Source: an uncultured Ellagibacter sp. | GTDB lineage: Bacteria > Actinomycetota > Coriobacteriia > Coriobacteriales > Eggerthellaceae | Direction of reading: 5' to 3' | Assembly: GCF_934636505.1 (NCBI RefSeq) | Contig: NZ_CAKUAL010000027.1 | Coordinates: 1-25,330 of the forward strand | DNA: 25,330 nucleotides | In this document: positions 1 through 6,978 of the stretch, in pieces | How positions within the stretch are numbered: the stretch's first letter is position 1 | How the letters are laid out: each line of letters starts with the position of its first letter | The notes under the pieces: model-generated | The model's input: only the letters and a program-made list of their open reading frames with translations | Databases searched by the model: none | Told to the model about the DNA's origin: nothing | Position numbers and translations under genes: made by a program

Positions 1-258
1 TCGGTGAGCCAGTCCGGGCAGTTCGACAGCGGCGGCGGCCCCATAACCAAGCACGGCTCGCCGTACCTTCGCCGCGCGCTGTGGCTCGCGGCCAACCGCG
101 CCAGGCAGCACGACCCGGGGCTGCGCGCCTTCTACGACAGGAAGCGCGCCGAGGGCAAGCCCCACCGCGTGGCCGTCACGGCCGTGGCGAGGAAGCTGCG
201 CCACATCGTGTTCGCGGTGATGCGCGATCAGGTTCCGTACGACCCCGAAAGAGAATAG
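1..258 (+). CDS. IS110-family transposase, C-terminal part (partial)
   Basis: The frame is open from base 1 and stops at TAG 256-258, giving 85 residues. It carries the hallmark of the Transposase_20 (IS116/IS110/IS902) C-terminal domain: a G-P-I-T-K-x-G-S-P-x-L-R-R-A-L-W stretch, then A-A-N-R-A-R, then a Y-D-R-K-R-A-x-G-K-x-H block, and finally V-A-V-T-A-V-A-R-K-L-x-H-I-V-F-A-V near the end. These elements move with a DEDD-type N-terminal nuclease domain and a conserved C-terminal serine. The DEDD part is outside the window. The GTG at 4 is internal and not a start. The protein ends at a normal length for the family, so the C-terminus looks intact. Confidence 0.85.
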   Translation, partial: SVSQSGQFDSGGGPITKHGSPYLRRALWLAANRARQHDPGLRAFYDRKRAEGKPHRVAVTAVARKLRHIVFAVMRDQVPYDPERE

Positions 259-410
259 GGCCGGGCGAAACAGGAGCTCGCCAGGCGGCCTCGCCGCCCA
301 CTTCGCCATGCCCGAAAGCATTCGATATTCGGTTCTCAAGCTGCAACGTTCGGATAATAAATTGTTCTCGAAAACCTACGGTTTAGCCCTTGACTTCATA
401 TAGCTGGTCT
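1..410 (+). mobile_element. 3' end of an IS110-family insertion sequence (cut by window edge)
   Basis: The segment holds the C-terminal part of an IS110-type transposase followed by about 150 bp of AT-richer non-coding DNA. IS110 elements usually have no long terminal inverted repeats, so the right boundary is not marked by symmetry. I place it near 390-410, where a stretch around the sequence CTTGACTTCATATAGCTGG resembles the right ends of such elements as I remember them. After it the sequence loses coding character. The left end lies outside the window, so completeness cannot be judged. The boundary is approximate. Confidence 0.55.
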
Positions 411-758
411 CCTTCCGCCAATCCGAACTATCTTCCCGTGAGCATTCGTATGTCTAGTCGACAACGCAGCAAGCAATTGCGCCAAAAAACACGCACCGCG
501 CCCCTCACCGTTCGCCACGCAACCCTTCTTCCCGGGCTATTTCGTAATAACAGCAAGCGACAGTTTTCGCATGGTTAGTTATGCCCTGAGACACGGTACA
601 CACGTGGCGCATGCCCGCCTTCTGCATGACCGGTAGTGTCGGGAATGTTGGTGGAAGCCGTTCTGGTAACGCGCCGCCGAAGGCAGCCCGAGCGAACGGC
701 GAACCGAGACGGTGAGATGCTCCGACCTTCCCTCGAACCCGGGATCTAAGCGGTCATG
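411..758. other. gene-poor stretch beside the IS end, no supported gene
   Basis: I see no reading frame with a ribosome binding site or recognisable motif here. Short open frames exist on both strands, for example 390-578 plus and a minus-strand frame through about 540-690, but neither has a credible start or a known family pattern. The composition shifts between AT-rich and GC-rich patches, which fits layered insertion remnants. Confidence 0.5.
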
Positions 759-953
759 CTACGCCGCATCCACCTTCTCCGCAAGCTCCAGACTCGCGAG
801 GATCATCTTCCTGGCCGCTTCGGCGAGGTCGGCGGCGGGCCTGCCGGGCGCTTCGGGCCCTTTTCTCTTCCGCTTCTCGTCGTACAGCTCCTGCATCTTG
901 TCGTAGGCGAAGTACCGCGAAGCGGACCACTGCTCGGGGACGGGGATGCACAA
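759..953 (-). CDS. short hypothetical protein or C-terminal fragment
   Basis: A minus-strand frame ends at TAG 759-761 and encodes about 64 residues from a TTG at 951-953, but stays open further upstream. The residues look like protein rather than noise: an aromatic/charged helix (Y-F-A-Y-D-K-M-Q-E-L-Y-D-E-K), a basic linker, then an amphipathic Ala/Leu helix ending V-D-A-A. There is no Shine-Dalgarno before the TTG, and the upstream DNA is a 22-bp direct repeat. I therefore read it as the tail of a larger gene cut by rearrangement, or a decayed gene. I do not recognise the family. Confidence 0.3.
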   Translation of the reverse strand: MCIPVPEQWSASRYFAYDKMQELYDEKRKRKGPEAPGRPAADLAEAARKMILASLELAEKVDAA

Positions 954-954
954 G

Positions 955-1005
955 CGGAGCCGAACGGGAGTCGAATCGCCCCTCGGAGCCGAACGGGAGC
1001 TGAAT
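955..1005. repeat. two direct copies of a 22-bp sequence
   Basis: CGGAGCCGAACGGGAG followed by TCGAAT (955-976) and by CTGAAT (984-1005) forms two copies 29 bp apart that differ only at two adjacent bases. They lie at the upstream edge of the short minus-strand frame. They could be a small duplication at an insertion or deletion junction. No function is evident. Confidence 0.6.
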
Positions 1006-1372
1006 TATTTGACAAACGCTGGCGGCAGAAATGCACATAACAGACGCGTTTAAGGGAAGCGGCAACGCTTGAATAGCGCCCAAACAGTCCTTGGAATCGT
1101 GAGGAACTTGACCTGGGATTTTATCAAGTCTCTCTACTCGCTTTCTCCTAAGAGTCGGAGGATGACTCACATATCGCCGGTTTTTGTCCCTGAAGAGTCG
1201 GAATCGGAAAAGAACACCTGGCGGCAGGCAAACGAACGATTAGTACGCCAATTGTCGGTATAGCGACACGGCAACGCCCGCCGCCTGTGCGCGACGTCCC
1301 TTAAGGGCGCTGGTCACACCTTATTCGGGAAGCGGTTGCCGAAGCTCAAGGTAACACCACCCAAAGCCAACG
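1006..1372. other. intergenic stretch with no supported gene
   Basis: A plus-strand frame from a TTG at 1069 to 1263 (64 residues) is open, but it has only a weak purine stretch upstream and no recognisable motif. I see no RNA gene. A single GTAACAC at 1350-1356 matches the box found in the transporter promoters, but it stands alone without a partner 20 bp away, so it is probably chance. Confidence 0.4.
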
Positions 1373-1582
1373 CTACAGTTCGCGTTGGTTTTCCTCTTTT
1401 CCCAGTTCGCGCGCTTGGTATTCCGCCTCTATTTGCCGAGCGAACTCTTCCATCTTGCGCTCGCCTTCGCTTCGAATGCCGAAAAGCGTGCGGCCGCTCG
1501 ATATGCGAGGCTGCTCATCGCCGCTCATCTGGATGCGGAGCTGCTCTTGAATGCGTTTCCATTTTTTCTCGAAGTCGTCCAT
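1373..1582 (-). CDS. small charged hypothetical protein
   Basis: This minus-strand frame starts at ATG 1580-1582 and stops at TAG 1373-1375, giving 69 residues. The product is highly charged and mostly helical in character: an N-terminal D-D-F-E-K-K-W-K-R-I-Q-E-Q-L helix, a short loop with Q-P-R-I-S-S-G-R-T-L-F-G, then a long Glu/Lys/Arg helix to the C-terminus. There is no signal peptide or membrane segment. The frame is open further upstream, so a longer form is possible. I prefer the internal ATG because the upstream residues are low in protein character. No clear Shine-Dalgarno precedes it. I do not recognise the family. Confidence 0.45.
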   Translation of the reverse strand: MDDFEKKWKRIQEQLRIQMSGDEQPRISSGRTLFGIRSEGERKMEEFARQIEAEYQARELGKEENQREL

Positions 1583-1691
1583 GCGACCATGATAGCAGCG
1601 CTGGTGAACCGGCCAAGCGAAAAACCTCAATGCCGCTCGCCTTCGCTTTCGCACGCTACACTGTCGATTCTTGCGCGGCATGAGCAGCCAC

Positions 1692-1788
1692 GTTGCCAAA
1701 CCGTTAGAATACAAGACCCCGTTTCCATGCCTTTTGGCGACAACTGAAGAACTCAAATTCCACCCGGGATTGCCTGGGTGGAATTTTT
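1692..1788 (+). promoter_or_regulatory. structured leader or small RNA ending in a terminator
   Basis: On the plus strand an extended hairpin pairs GCCAAA (1695-1700) with TTTGGC (1733-1738), with GTT/AAC pairing possible outside it (1692-1694 with 1742-1744). It is followed 12 bp later by a very strong terminator. No plus-strand gene precedes it apart from the IS transposase at 258. Either a small RNA is made here, or this is part of a long attenuated leader of the SulP gene that starts 140 bp further on. A -10-like TAGAAT lies at 1705-1710, but no good -35 is visible. The folding is by eye. Confidence 0.35.
1756..1788 (+). terminator. strong rho-independent terminator
   Basis: AATTCCACCCGGG (1756-1768) pairs with CCTGGGTGGAATT (1773-1785) over 13 bp with one G-U pair and a 4-base loop. 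A T-tract runs 1784-1788. The T-tract is on the plus strand, so transcription moving right toward the SulP gene would stop here. Confidence 0.8.
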
Positions 1789-1816
1789 CTGTCCCCAATA
1801 CGGGATAGGGCAGTGC

Positions 1817-1877
1817 GCGCGAAAACGCCCGGGCGAGTCTTGCGCGACACGGAAGGCGGCGCGAAAACACCCGGGCG
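1817..1877. repeat. 19-bp direct repeat upstream of the SulP gene
   Basis: GCGCGAAAACGCCCGGGCG at 1817-1835 recurs at 1859-1877 with one substitution (A for G), 42 bp apart. Each copy contains the palindrome CGCCCGGGCG or a near form of it. The pair lies between the terminator at 1788 and the ribosome binding site at 1911, so it could be a regulator-binding pair on four helical turns. It could also be a duplication without function. Confidence 0.6.
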
Positions 1878-1927
1878 GGCAGCGCGCACAACAAAAACGA
1901 AAAACAACGAGGAGGAATCAAGCACCC

Positions 1928-3628
1928 TTGCAGCGCGACAAAATCAAACCGATCCTGTTCAGCATCATCAAGCATTCCACCAAAGAGGAGCTCAGGGAGC
2001 AGCTTCCCCGCGACATCGTATCAGGCATCGTGGTCGCCATCGTTGCGCTGCCGCTCTCGATCGCGCTGGCGATCGCATCGGGCGTCGGCCCTGAGCAGGG
2101 ACTCTACACCGCCATTGTCGCAGGCTTCCTGATCGCCTTCCTCGGCGGCTCGCGCGTGCAAATCTCCGGCCCCACCGCCGCCTTCGCGACCATCGTGGCC
2201 GGTATCGTCGCGACCGACGGCATCGACGGGCTGGTGGCGGCGACGCTGATCGCAGGCGTGCTGCTTGTGCTCATGGGCCTGCTCAAGCTGGGCACCATCA
2301 TCCGCTTCGTGCCCTACACCATCACCACGGGCTTCACGGCAGGCATCGCGGTGACCATCGTGATCGGCCAGCTGAAAGACTTCTTCGGGCTCACATATCC
2401 CGCGGGGACGGCAACCGTCGAAACGCTCGACAAAGTAACGGCACTCGCGGAAAACTTCGGCACCTTCAATTGGCAGGCGCTCGTGGTGGGCGCAGTGTGC
2501 CTGGCGGTGCTGTTTTTGTGGCCGCGACTGGGCACGCTGGGAGCCAAGGTGCCCAGCTCGCTTGTCGCCGTCATCGCGGGCATGATCATGGTGCCCCTAT
2601 TCGGCATGAACGTGAGCACCATCGGCGATCTGTACACCATCAACGCCGGCCTGCCCGAGCCGCACGTGCCGCAGCTCTCGATCGATTTGTTGCGCGACCA
2701 GCTTCCCAACGGCATCACCATCGCCATCCTGGCCGCCATCGAATCGCTGCTTTCGTGCGTCGTCGCCGACTCAATGATCAGCTCGCACCACCGCTGCAAC
2801 ATGGAGCTTGTGGCCCAAGGCGTCGGCAACCTGGGCTCGGTGCTTTTCGGCGGCATCCCCGCAACGGGCGCCATCGCGCGCACGGCAGCCAACGTGAAAA
2901 GCGGCGGGCGCACGCCGGTCGCCGGCATGGTTCACGCGCTGGTCCTGCTCGCGGTGCTCGTGTTCCTCATGCCGTACGCAGCGCTCATCCCCATGCCGAC
3001 AATCGCCGCCATCCTGCTGCAGGTGGCCTACAACATGAGCGGCTGGCGCAACTTCGCACACCTGTGCCACACGGCATCGAAGGGCGCGGTGGCCACACTT
3101 TTGCTCACGTTCACGCTCACCATCGTGTTCGACCTGGTGACGGCAATCGCCGTCGGTATGCTCATCACCGTGGTGCTGTTCATGAAGATGGTTTCCGAGG
3201 AAACCGAGGTCAAGGGCTGGAAGTATTACTGCGACGCCGACTCCGAGGTCACGCACTTGCGCGAGCTGCCCAAAAGCGTGCGCGTGTACGAGATCAACGG
3301 CCCGATGTTTTTCGGCATGACCGACCGCATTACCGATATCTCGGTGAAGGAGTTCACGAAATACCTGATCATCCGCATGCGCGGTGTACCATCGCTCGAC
3401 TCGTCGGGAATGAACGCGCTCGAGAACCTCTACGACTACTGTAAGGAAAACGGCGTGAAGCTCATCTTCAGCCACGCCAACGAACAGCCCGTAAAGACCA
3501 TGCGCCGCGCCGGGTTCGTCGATCTGGTGGGCGAGGAGCACTTCCGCCCGAACATCGACGACGCCATCGAGCATGCGCGCGAACTGATTGCAGCCGAGGA
3601 AGCCGCGAAGAGCGCGAAGGCGGCGTAA
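1928..3628 (+). CDS. SulP-family anion transporter with C-terminal STAS domain
   Basis: The product is an inner-membrane transporter of the SulP/SLC26 family (566 residues), which moves sulfate, bicarbonate or related anions. Residues 20-430 hold the membrane core. The N-terminal signature region (D-I-V-S-G-I-V-V-A-I-V-A-L-P-L-S-I-A-L-A) is followed by V-G-P-E-Q-G-L-Y-T-A and by S-G-P-T-A-A-F. The cytoplasmic STAS domain spans about 437-550 and has the D-S-S-G loop typical of anti-sigma-antagonist folds. I chose TTG 1928-1930 because GGAGG at 1911-1915 precedes it by 12 bases. The frame is open further upstream, but that part is low-complexity leader DNA. The gene is alone on this strand. The substrate cannot be read from sequence. 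Bicarbonate and sulfate are equally possible. Confidence 0.9.
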   Translation: MQRDKIKPILFSIIKHSTKEELREQLPRDIVSGIVVAIVALPLSIALAIASGVGPEQGLYTAIVAGFLIAFLGGSRVQISGPTAAFATIVAGIVATDGIDGLVAATLIAGVLLVLMGLLKLGTIIRFVPYTITTGFTAGIAVTIVIGQLKDFFGLTYPAGTATVETLDKVTALAENFGTFNWQALVVGAVCLAVLFLWPRLGTLGAKVPSSLVAVIAGMIMVPLFGMNVSTIGDLYTINAGLPEPHVPQLSIDLLRDQLPNGITIAILAAIESLLSCVVADSMISSHHRCNMELVAQGVGNLGSVLFGGIPATGAIARTAANVKSGGRTPVAGMVHALVLLAVLVFLMPYAALIPMPTIAAILLQVAYNMSGWRNFAHLCHTASKGAVATLLLTFTLTIVFDLVTAIAVGMLITVVLFMKMVSEETEVKGWKYYCDADSEVTHLRELPKSVRVYEINGPMFFGMTDRITDISVKEFTKYLIIRMRGVPSLDSSGMNALENLYDYCKENGVKLIFSHANEQPVKTMRRAGFVDLVGEEHFRPNIDDAIEHARELIAAEEAAKSAKAA

Positions 3629-3664
3629 GAAGGGAAGGCAGCTTGGAGCGAGCCCAATGCGAAA

Positions 3665-3710
3665 GGCGGTCGAGCACAACGATGCCCGACCGCCAAAGAA
3701 GGGATTTTTT
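3665..3710 (+). terminator. probable terminator after the SulP gene
   Basis: GGCGGTCG (3665-3672) pairs with CGACCGCC (3687-3694), and GCA/TGC can pair inside. A run of six T follows at 3705-3710, but about ten bases after the stem, which is further than ideal. It lies 37 bp after the SulP stop. A second small hairpin, AGGGCG/CGCCCT, starts at once downstream. Confidence 0.5.
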
Positions 3711-3813
3711 CAGGGCGCCCGACATTCGCCCTCTACGTTTAGGCCCCTCATAGGTCGAAACCAAGAGGAACGCACCTCGATGAGGTCAGCACCTACCGGC
3801 CGGAGCCGACACG

Positions 3814-5367
3814 CTACGCACGAACCCCCGACTTCGCTGCGTCGCGCGGAGAAGCCCCATCGCCCGTCGCGGCGGTTGCAGCCGAAGCCTTCGCAGCCGC
3901 ACGAGCGGCGGCATGAGCGGCGGCAACCTCGCCCGTTCCCACGTTCACACGCTTCTTCACCTTGATGCACAGCGCACACGCGAAACCGATCACCGCAAGT
4001 GCGAGAGCGAACGCGAATCCCCAATGAGACCCCTGCGTGAAGGCGAGCGCCGCGTCGGTCCCACCTGCAGCAGCATAACTCGCCTGACCTGCGGTGAGAA
4101 GGCTTGTCGCCACCGCAGTACACACAGCTCCAAGCACCTGCTGCATCGTATTGAGAGCCGTTGATCCGTCGGTCGACAGGTTACGCGGCAACGACGAGAG
4201 CGCGTGCGTCTGACAAGGCGACATCGCAAGCGGGACACCAATCATCATGACAATATGGCAAGCGACCACGTAGGCAAGAGAAGATTCCGGCGTGGCGCAA
4301 AGCAGAGCCGCCGCACCCACAATGGATAATCCGAAACCGCACAGCGCAGGCCCGCGCGCGCCGATCCGGTCGTAAATGCGACCGGCAACCATGCTCACGA
4401 GCGCGTTCACGACGCCGCCGGGCAACATGACCACGCCGGTCAGTGCCACCGCCAGCAGCATGCCGCTCTGGTAGAACTGCGGCAGGATGTACATCGCGGA
4501 AAGCGTGACCCCGAAATTGACCATCATGCACACGGCACCGACGCGAAATCCCTGATGAGAAAAGATGCGCACATCGATGATCGGCGTCTCCATGGTAAGC
4601 TGACGACGCGCATACAGCGCTAGGCACACAGCACCCGCAACGAGCGCAGCCAGCACGACAGGGGAAGTCCATCCGTACGAGCTCGCCATCCCAGCCCCGA
4701 ACACGACGCCGCCGAAACCCACAACCGAAAGCACGATGGACAGCCCATCGATCGAAGGCTTGGTCAACTTGTAGGGATTCACCTCGAACTTCAGCGCAAA
4801 GACGATTCCCACAAGAGCAATCACCGCGAAGCTTGCGAACACGAGGCGCCACGAGCCGGCACCCACAAGCGCGCCCGCGAGCGTGGGGCCGATAGCAGGC
4901 GCGAACATGATGACAAGCGCGCTCGTTCCCATGGCGGCGCCGATCTTATGCGGGGGAATCACTTCGAGCACCATGGCAAACATGATGGGAAGGACAAGCC
5001 CCGTGCCGACCCCCTGCATCGCGCGCCCGACGAGCGCCACGGCAAACGAGGGGGCAGCAGTGCTCACAATTGCGCCGACGAAGAAGGCGCCCAGCGCGAA
5101 CACGGTGAGCTTTCGCGCAGAAAACCACTTCATGAGCAGGCCCGCAAGCGGCAGAACCACGCCGATCACAAGCATGTAACCCACCACAAGCCATTGCGTG
5201 ACGGAAACGTCGACACTGAATGCCATCGACAGCTGCGGCAGGGCGATATTGAGCGCGGTCTCACTGTACATTCCAGCAAAGCCGCCGCAGAAAAGCCCCA
5301 TGAGGGCAAGATAAGGATGCGCCACCTCAACACGGGCGCGAGGAAGATTTGCATTGTTCGAAGTCAC
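3814..5367 (-). CDS. MFS drug:H+ antiporter, DHA2 (14-TM, EmrB/QacA) family
   Basis: The product is a proton-coupled multidrug exporter of 517 residues in the cytoplasmic membrane. Near the N-terminus it has the E-T-A-L-N-I-A-L-P-Q-L motif of helix 1, then T-Q-W-L-V-V-G-Y-M-L and an R-A-M-Q-G-V-G-T-G motif B. Motif C appears as G-P-T-L-A-G-A-L-V. Together with the hydrophobic segments these place it in the 14-spanner DHA2 group. The C-terminus is a cytoplasmic Ala/Lys-rich tail. I chose GTG 5365-5367 because GGAG lies 11 bases upstream. A TTG at 5404-5406 in the same frame has no ribosome site. The gene stands alone, facing the SulP gene tail to tail. The leader carries an intrinsic terminator 56 bases before the start. 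The drug specificity is unknown. Confidence 0.88.
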   Translation of the reverse strand: MTSNNANLPRARVEVAHPYLALMGLFCGGFAGMYSETALNIALPQLSMAFSVDVSVTQWLVVGYMLVIGVVLPLAGLLMKWFSARKLTVFALGAFFVGAIVSTAAPSFAVALVGRAMQGVGTGLVLPIMFAMVLEVIPPHKIGAAMGTSALVIMFAPAIGPTLAGALVGAGSWRLVFASFAVIALVGIVFALKFEVNPYKLTKPSIDGLSIVLSVVGFGGVVFGAGMASSYGWTSPVVLAALVAGAVCLALYARRQLTMETPIIDVRIFSHQGFRVGAVCMMVNFGVTLSAMYILPQFYQSGMLLAVALTGVVMLPGGVVNALVSMVAGRIYDRIGARGPALCGFGLSIVGAAALLCATPESSLAYVVACHIVMMIGVPLAMSPCQTHALSSLPRNLSTDGSTALNTMQQVLGAVCTAVATSLLTAGQASYAAAGGTDAALAFTQGSHWGFAFALALAVIGFACALCIKVKKRVNVGTGEVAAAHAAARAAAKASAATAATGDGASPRDAAKSGVRA

Positions 5368-5422
5368 TATCTCAATTGCTCCTTTCTTAGGGGTGATACT
5401 CGCCAAAAGCCCACGTCAGCAT

Positions 5423-5456
5423 AAAAAAGTGGTCGCAACATGCTCGTTGCGACCAC
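5423..5456 (-). terminator. perfect 11-bp terminator hairpin upstream of the MFS gene
   Basis: GTGGTCGCAAC (5429-5439) and GTTGCGACCAC (5446-5456) form a perfect stem with a 6-base loop. Read on the minus strand it is followed by six T (5428-5423). It ends the transporter/methyltransferase operon whose last stop is at 5631. Because it lies only 56 bases before the MFS start, it could also act as an attenuator of that gene. Confidence 0.85.
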
Positions 5457-5458
5457 CT

Positions 5459-5475
5459 CTGCATAACGTATGCAG
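5459..5475 (-). promoter_or_regulatory. small hairpin next to the terminator, possible leader element
   Basis: CTGCATA (5459-5465) and TATGCAG (5469-5475) form a perfect 7-bp stem with a 3-base loop, two bases from the terminator hairpin. Two hairpins in a row before a drug-efflux gene are reminiscent of attenuation leaders. I see no leader peptide and no obvious competing anti-terminator fold. Confidence 0.35.
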
Positions 5476-5630
5476 CGTCTCACTGCGCCTTTTGACTACC
5501 TCAAGTTAAGCACAAATCGAAAGCGCTTCGTAAGCGAAGACTTTGTGGATTTCTGCGAATTGCAGGCGCCACAGCGCGATTCGCGTGCGCACGCCTCCTG
5601 CCGCCCTTAAGAGCCAGGCGCAGACAAACG

Positions 5631-6215
5631 CTACCTCCGAACACCGGAGAACGCGTAGAAGCCCGGCGTGTCCACCAGCGCCTCGATTTCGAACTTGTCT
5701 GCCCAAAGAGCGCTCTCCTCGCTCGCTGCGCGCAGGCCGCAGCTCACCCCCGCGGCATGTGCCTCGTGGTGGCGGTTGATGACGTCCCTGCCCGATCCGT
5801 GGGCAACGACAAAGCGTCCTCCTGTCTTGACCAGGCGGTACACTTTCTCAACCAATGCGGCCTTCTCGAAGAAGTGGGGATAGGCGTTGTAGATGACCAC
5901 GGCGTCGAAGCGCTCGCTTTCATCGAGCGAGAGCACATCTTGGGCACGGAGCTCTACGGAAGGTTCGTGGCCGAACTTTTCCTTCGCACGCTCGATCATA
6001 TTCTCCGACACGTCGACCGCCACGATCTTTCCCGCTTTGGCCGCAAGGTAGAAGGGGATCATCACGCCCGTGCCGCACCCCAAATCGAGCACCGAGTCGC
6101 CCGGCTTCAGATCGACGAGCGAGAGCACCGCCCCCTGCACGCGACTTTCTCCCGAACAGCCGCTCTCATCCCAGCTGCCCGCGCGCTCGTTGAAGTACGC
6201 TGCTACCTTGTCCAT
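5631..6215 (-). CDS. class I SAM-dependent methyltransferase in an ABC-transporter operon
   Basis: The product is a soluble 194-residue Rossmann-fold methyltransferase. Motif I is V-L-D-L-G-C-G-T-G at about 42-50, motif II ends in A-V-D-V-S at about 66-70, and an F-D-A-V-V-I-Y-N-A-Y-P-H-F motif IV follows, then L-V-K-T-G-G-R-F-V-V-A-H-G. The start ATG 6213-6215 has an AAGGG-type ribosome site. The longer open frame upstream runs inside the ATPase gene and is not used. It starts 10 bases after the ATPase stop, so it is the last gene of the transporter operon. The substrate is unknown. The location suggests it acts on the imported ligand or a chelator, for example a metallophore or tetrapyrrole. 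That is inference from position only. Confidence 0.85.
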   Translation of the reverse strand: MDKVAAYFNERAGSWDESGCSGESRVQGAVLSLVDLKPGDSVLDLGCGTGVMIPFYLAAKAGKIVAVDVSENMIERAKEKFGHEPSVELRAQDVLSLDESERFDAVVIYNAYPHFFEKAALVEKVYRLVKTGGRFVVAHGSGRDVINRHHEAHAAGVSCGLRAASEESALWADKFEIEALVDTPGFYAFSGVRR

Positions 6216-6225
6216 AACAATCCCT

Positions 6226-6978
6226 TCATCGCGGAATGACCACCGGTCTCCCGCCGTGCTCGATAATGTCTGCGTCCATGCCGTAGATCCGCTTGATACG
6301 CTCGGACGTGACGCATTCTCGCCCGCCTGCGGCATCGACCTTGCCGTCTTTTAGGAAGAGGAAGCGGTCGCAATAGCGAATCGCCAAGTTGATGTCGTGC
6401 ATGACCGCGCAGGCGGCGATGCCGCGCTCGTCGACCTCACGGCGAACCTCCCGCATGACCTCCTGCTGGTTGGCAGGGTCGAGGTTGTTGGTCGGCTCAT
6501 CGAGCAGAAGCGTCTCGGCCTGCTGCACGAACGCCCGCGCGAGAACCATTTTCTGGTACTCTCCGCCCGAAAGCTCATCGGCATAGCGCAACGAGTAAGC
6601 GGAAAGCCCCAGCCGCTCGAGCGTCTCGCGGACAACAACATGGTCGGCCTCCGTCGGCGCGCCCTGCATGAGAGGATGGCGCCCGACGAGCACCGAATCG
6701 TAGACCGTCAGGCGGTTCGCGTGGCTGTGCTGGGCGACAAGCGCGACCTTTTGCGCCCGCGCGCGCCGCTTGACCTCGCCCATGGGCACGCCGTCGAGAA
6801 GCACCTGCCCCGCATCGGGTTTGCGCAGTCCCATCAGGCATGACAGAAGCGTCGACTTGCCGCACCCGTTCACCCCGAGAATCGCCGTGAACGATCCCGG
6901 AGCAAGCTCGATCGACACGTCGCGCAAAACGGGAGTTCCCGCCCGATAGGAAAAGCCGAGCCCACAGGCTGTAAGCAT
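6226..6978 (-). CDS. FecE/BtuD-type ABC transporter ATPase
   Basis: This 250-residue cytoplasmic ATPase powers a FecCD-type importer for metal chelates, heme or corrinoids. Walker A is G-V-N-G-C-G-K-S (about 35-42). The Q-loop is at V-A-Q-H-S-H, the signature L-S-G-G-E at 136-140, Walker B L-L-L-D-E-P-T at 157-163, the D-loop N-L-D, and the switch histidine in V-M-H-D. All catalytic residues are present. Its ATG overlaps the permease stop by one base, so translation is coupled. Unlike the second ATPase in this window it has no histidine-rich extension. Confidence 0.92.
   Translation of the reverse strand: MLTACGLGFSYRAGTPVLRDVSIELAPGSFTAILGVNGCGKSTLLSCLMGLRKPDAGQVLLDGVPMGEVKRRARAQKVALVAQHSHANRLTVYDSVLVGRHPLMQGAPTEADHVVVRETLERLGLSAYSLRYADELSGGEYQKMVLARAFVQQAETLLLDEPTNNLDPANQQEVMREVRREVDERGIAACAVMHDINLAIRYCDRFLFLKDGKVDAAGGRECVTSERIKRIYGMDADIIEHGGRPVVIPR

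Noticed and set aside
390..578. 62-residue plus-strand frame next to the IS end
   Set aside because: Starts inside the putative IS end, without a ribosome site and with random-looking composition.
1069..1263. 64-residue plus-strand frame starting at TTG
   Set aside because: Only a weak purine stretch upstream, no recognisable motif and no neighbours; cannot be supported as a gene.
1350..1356. single GTAACAC box
   Set aside because: No partner box 20 bp away and no transporter gene downstream; a 7-bp match is expected by chance.
2771..3679. 302-residue minus-strand frame opposite the SulP gene
   Set aside because: His/Val/Arg-rich composition typical of the complement of a coding strand; no signature or start signal.
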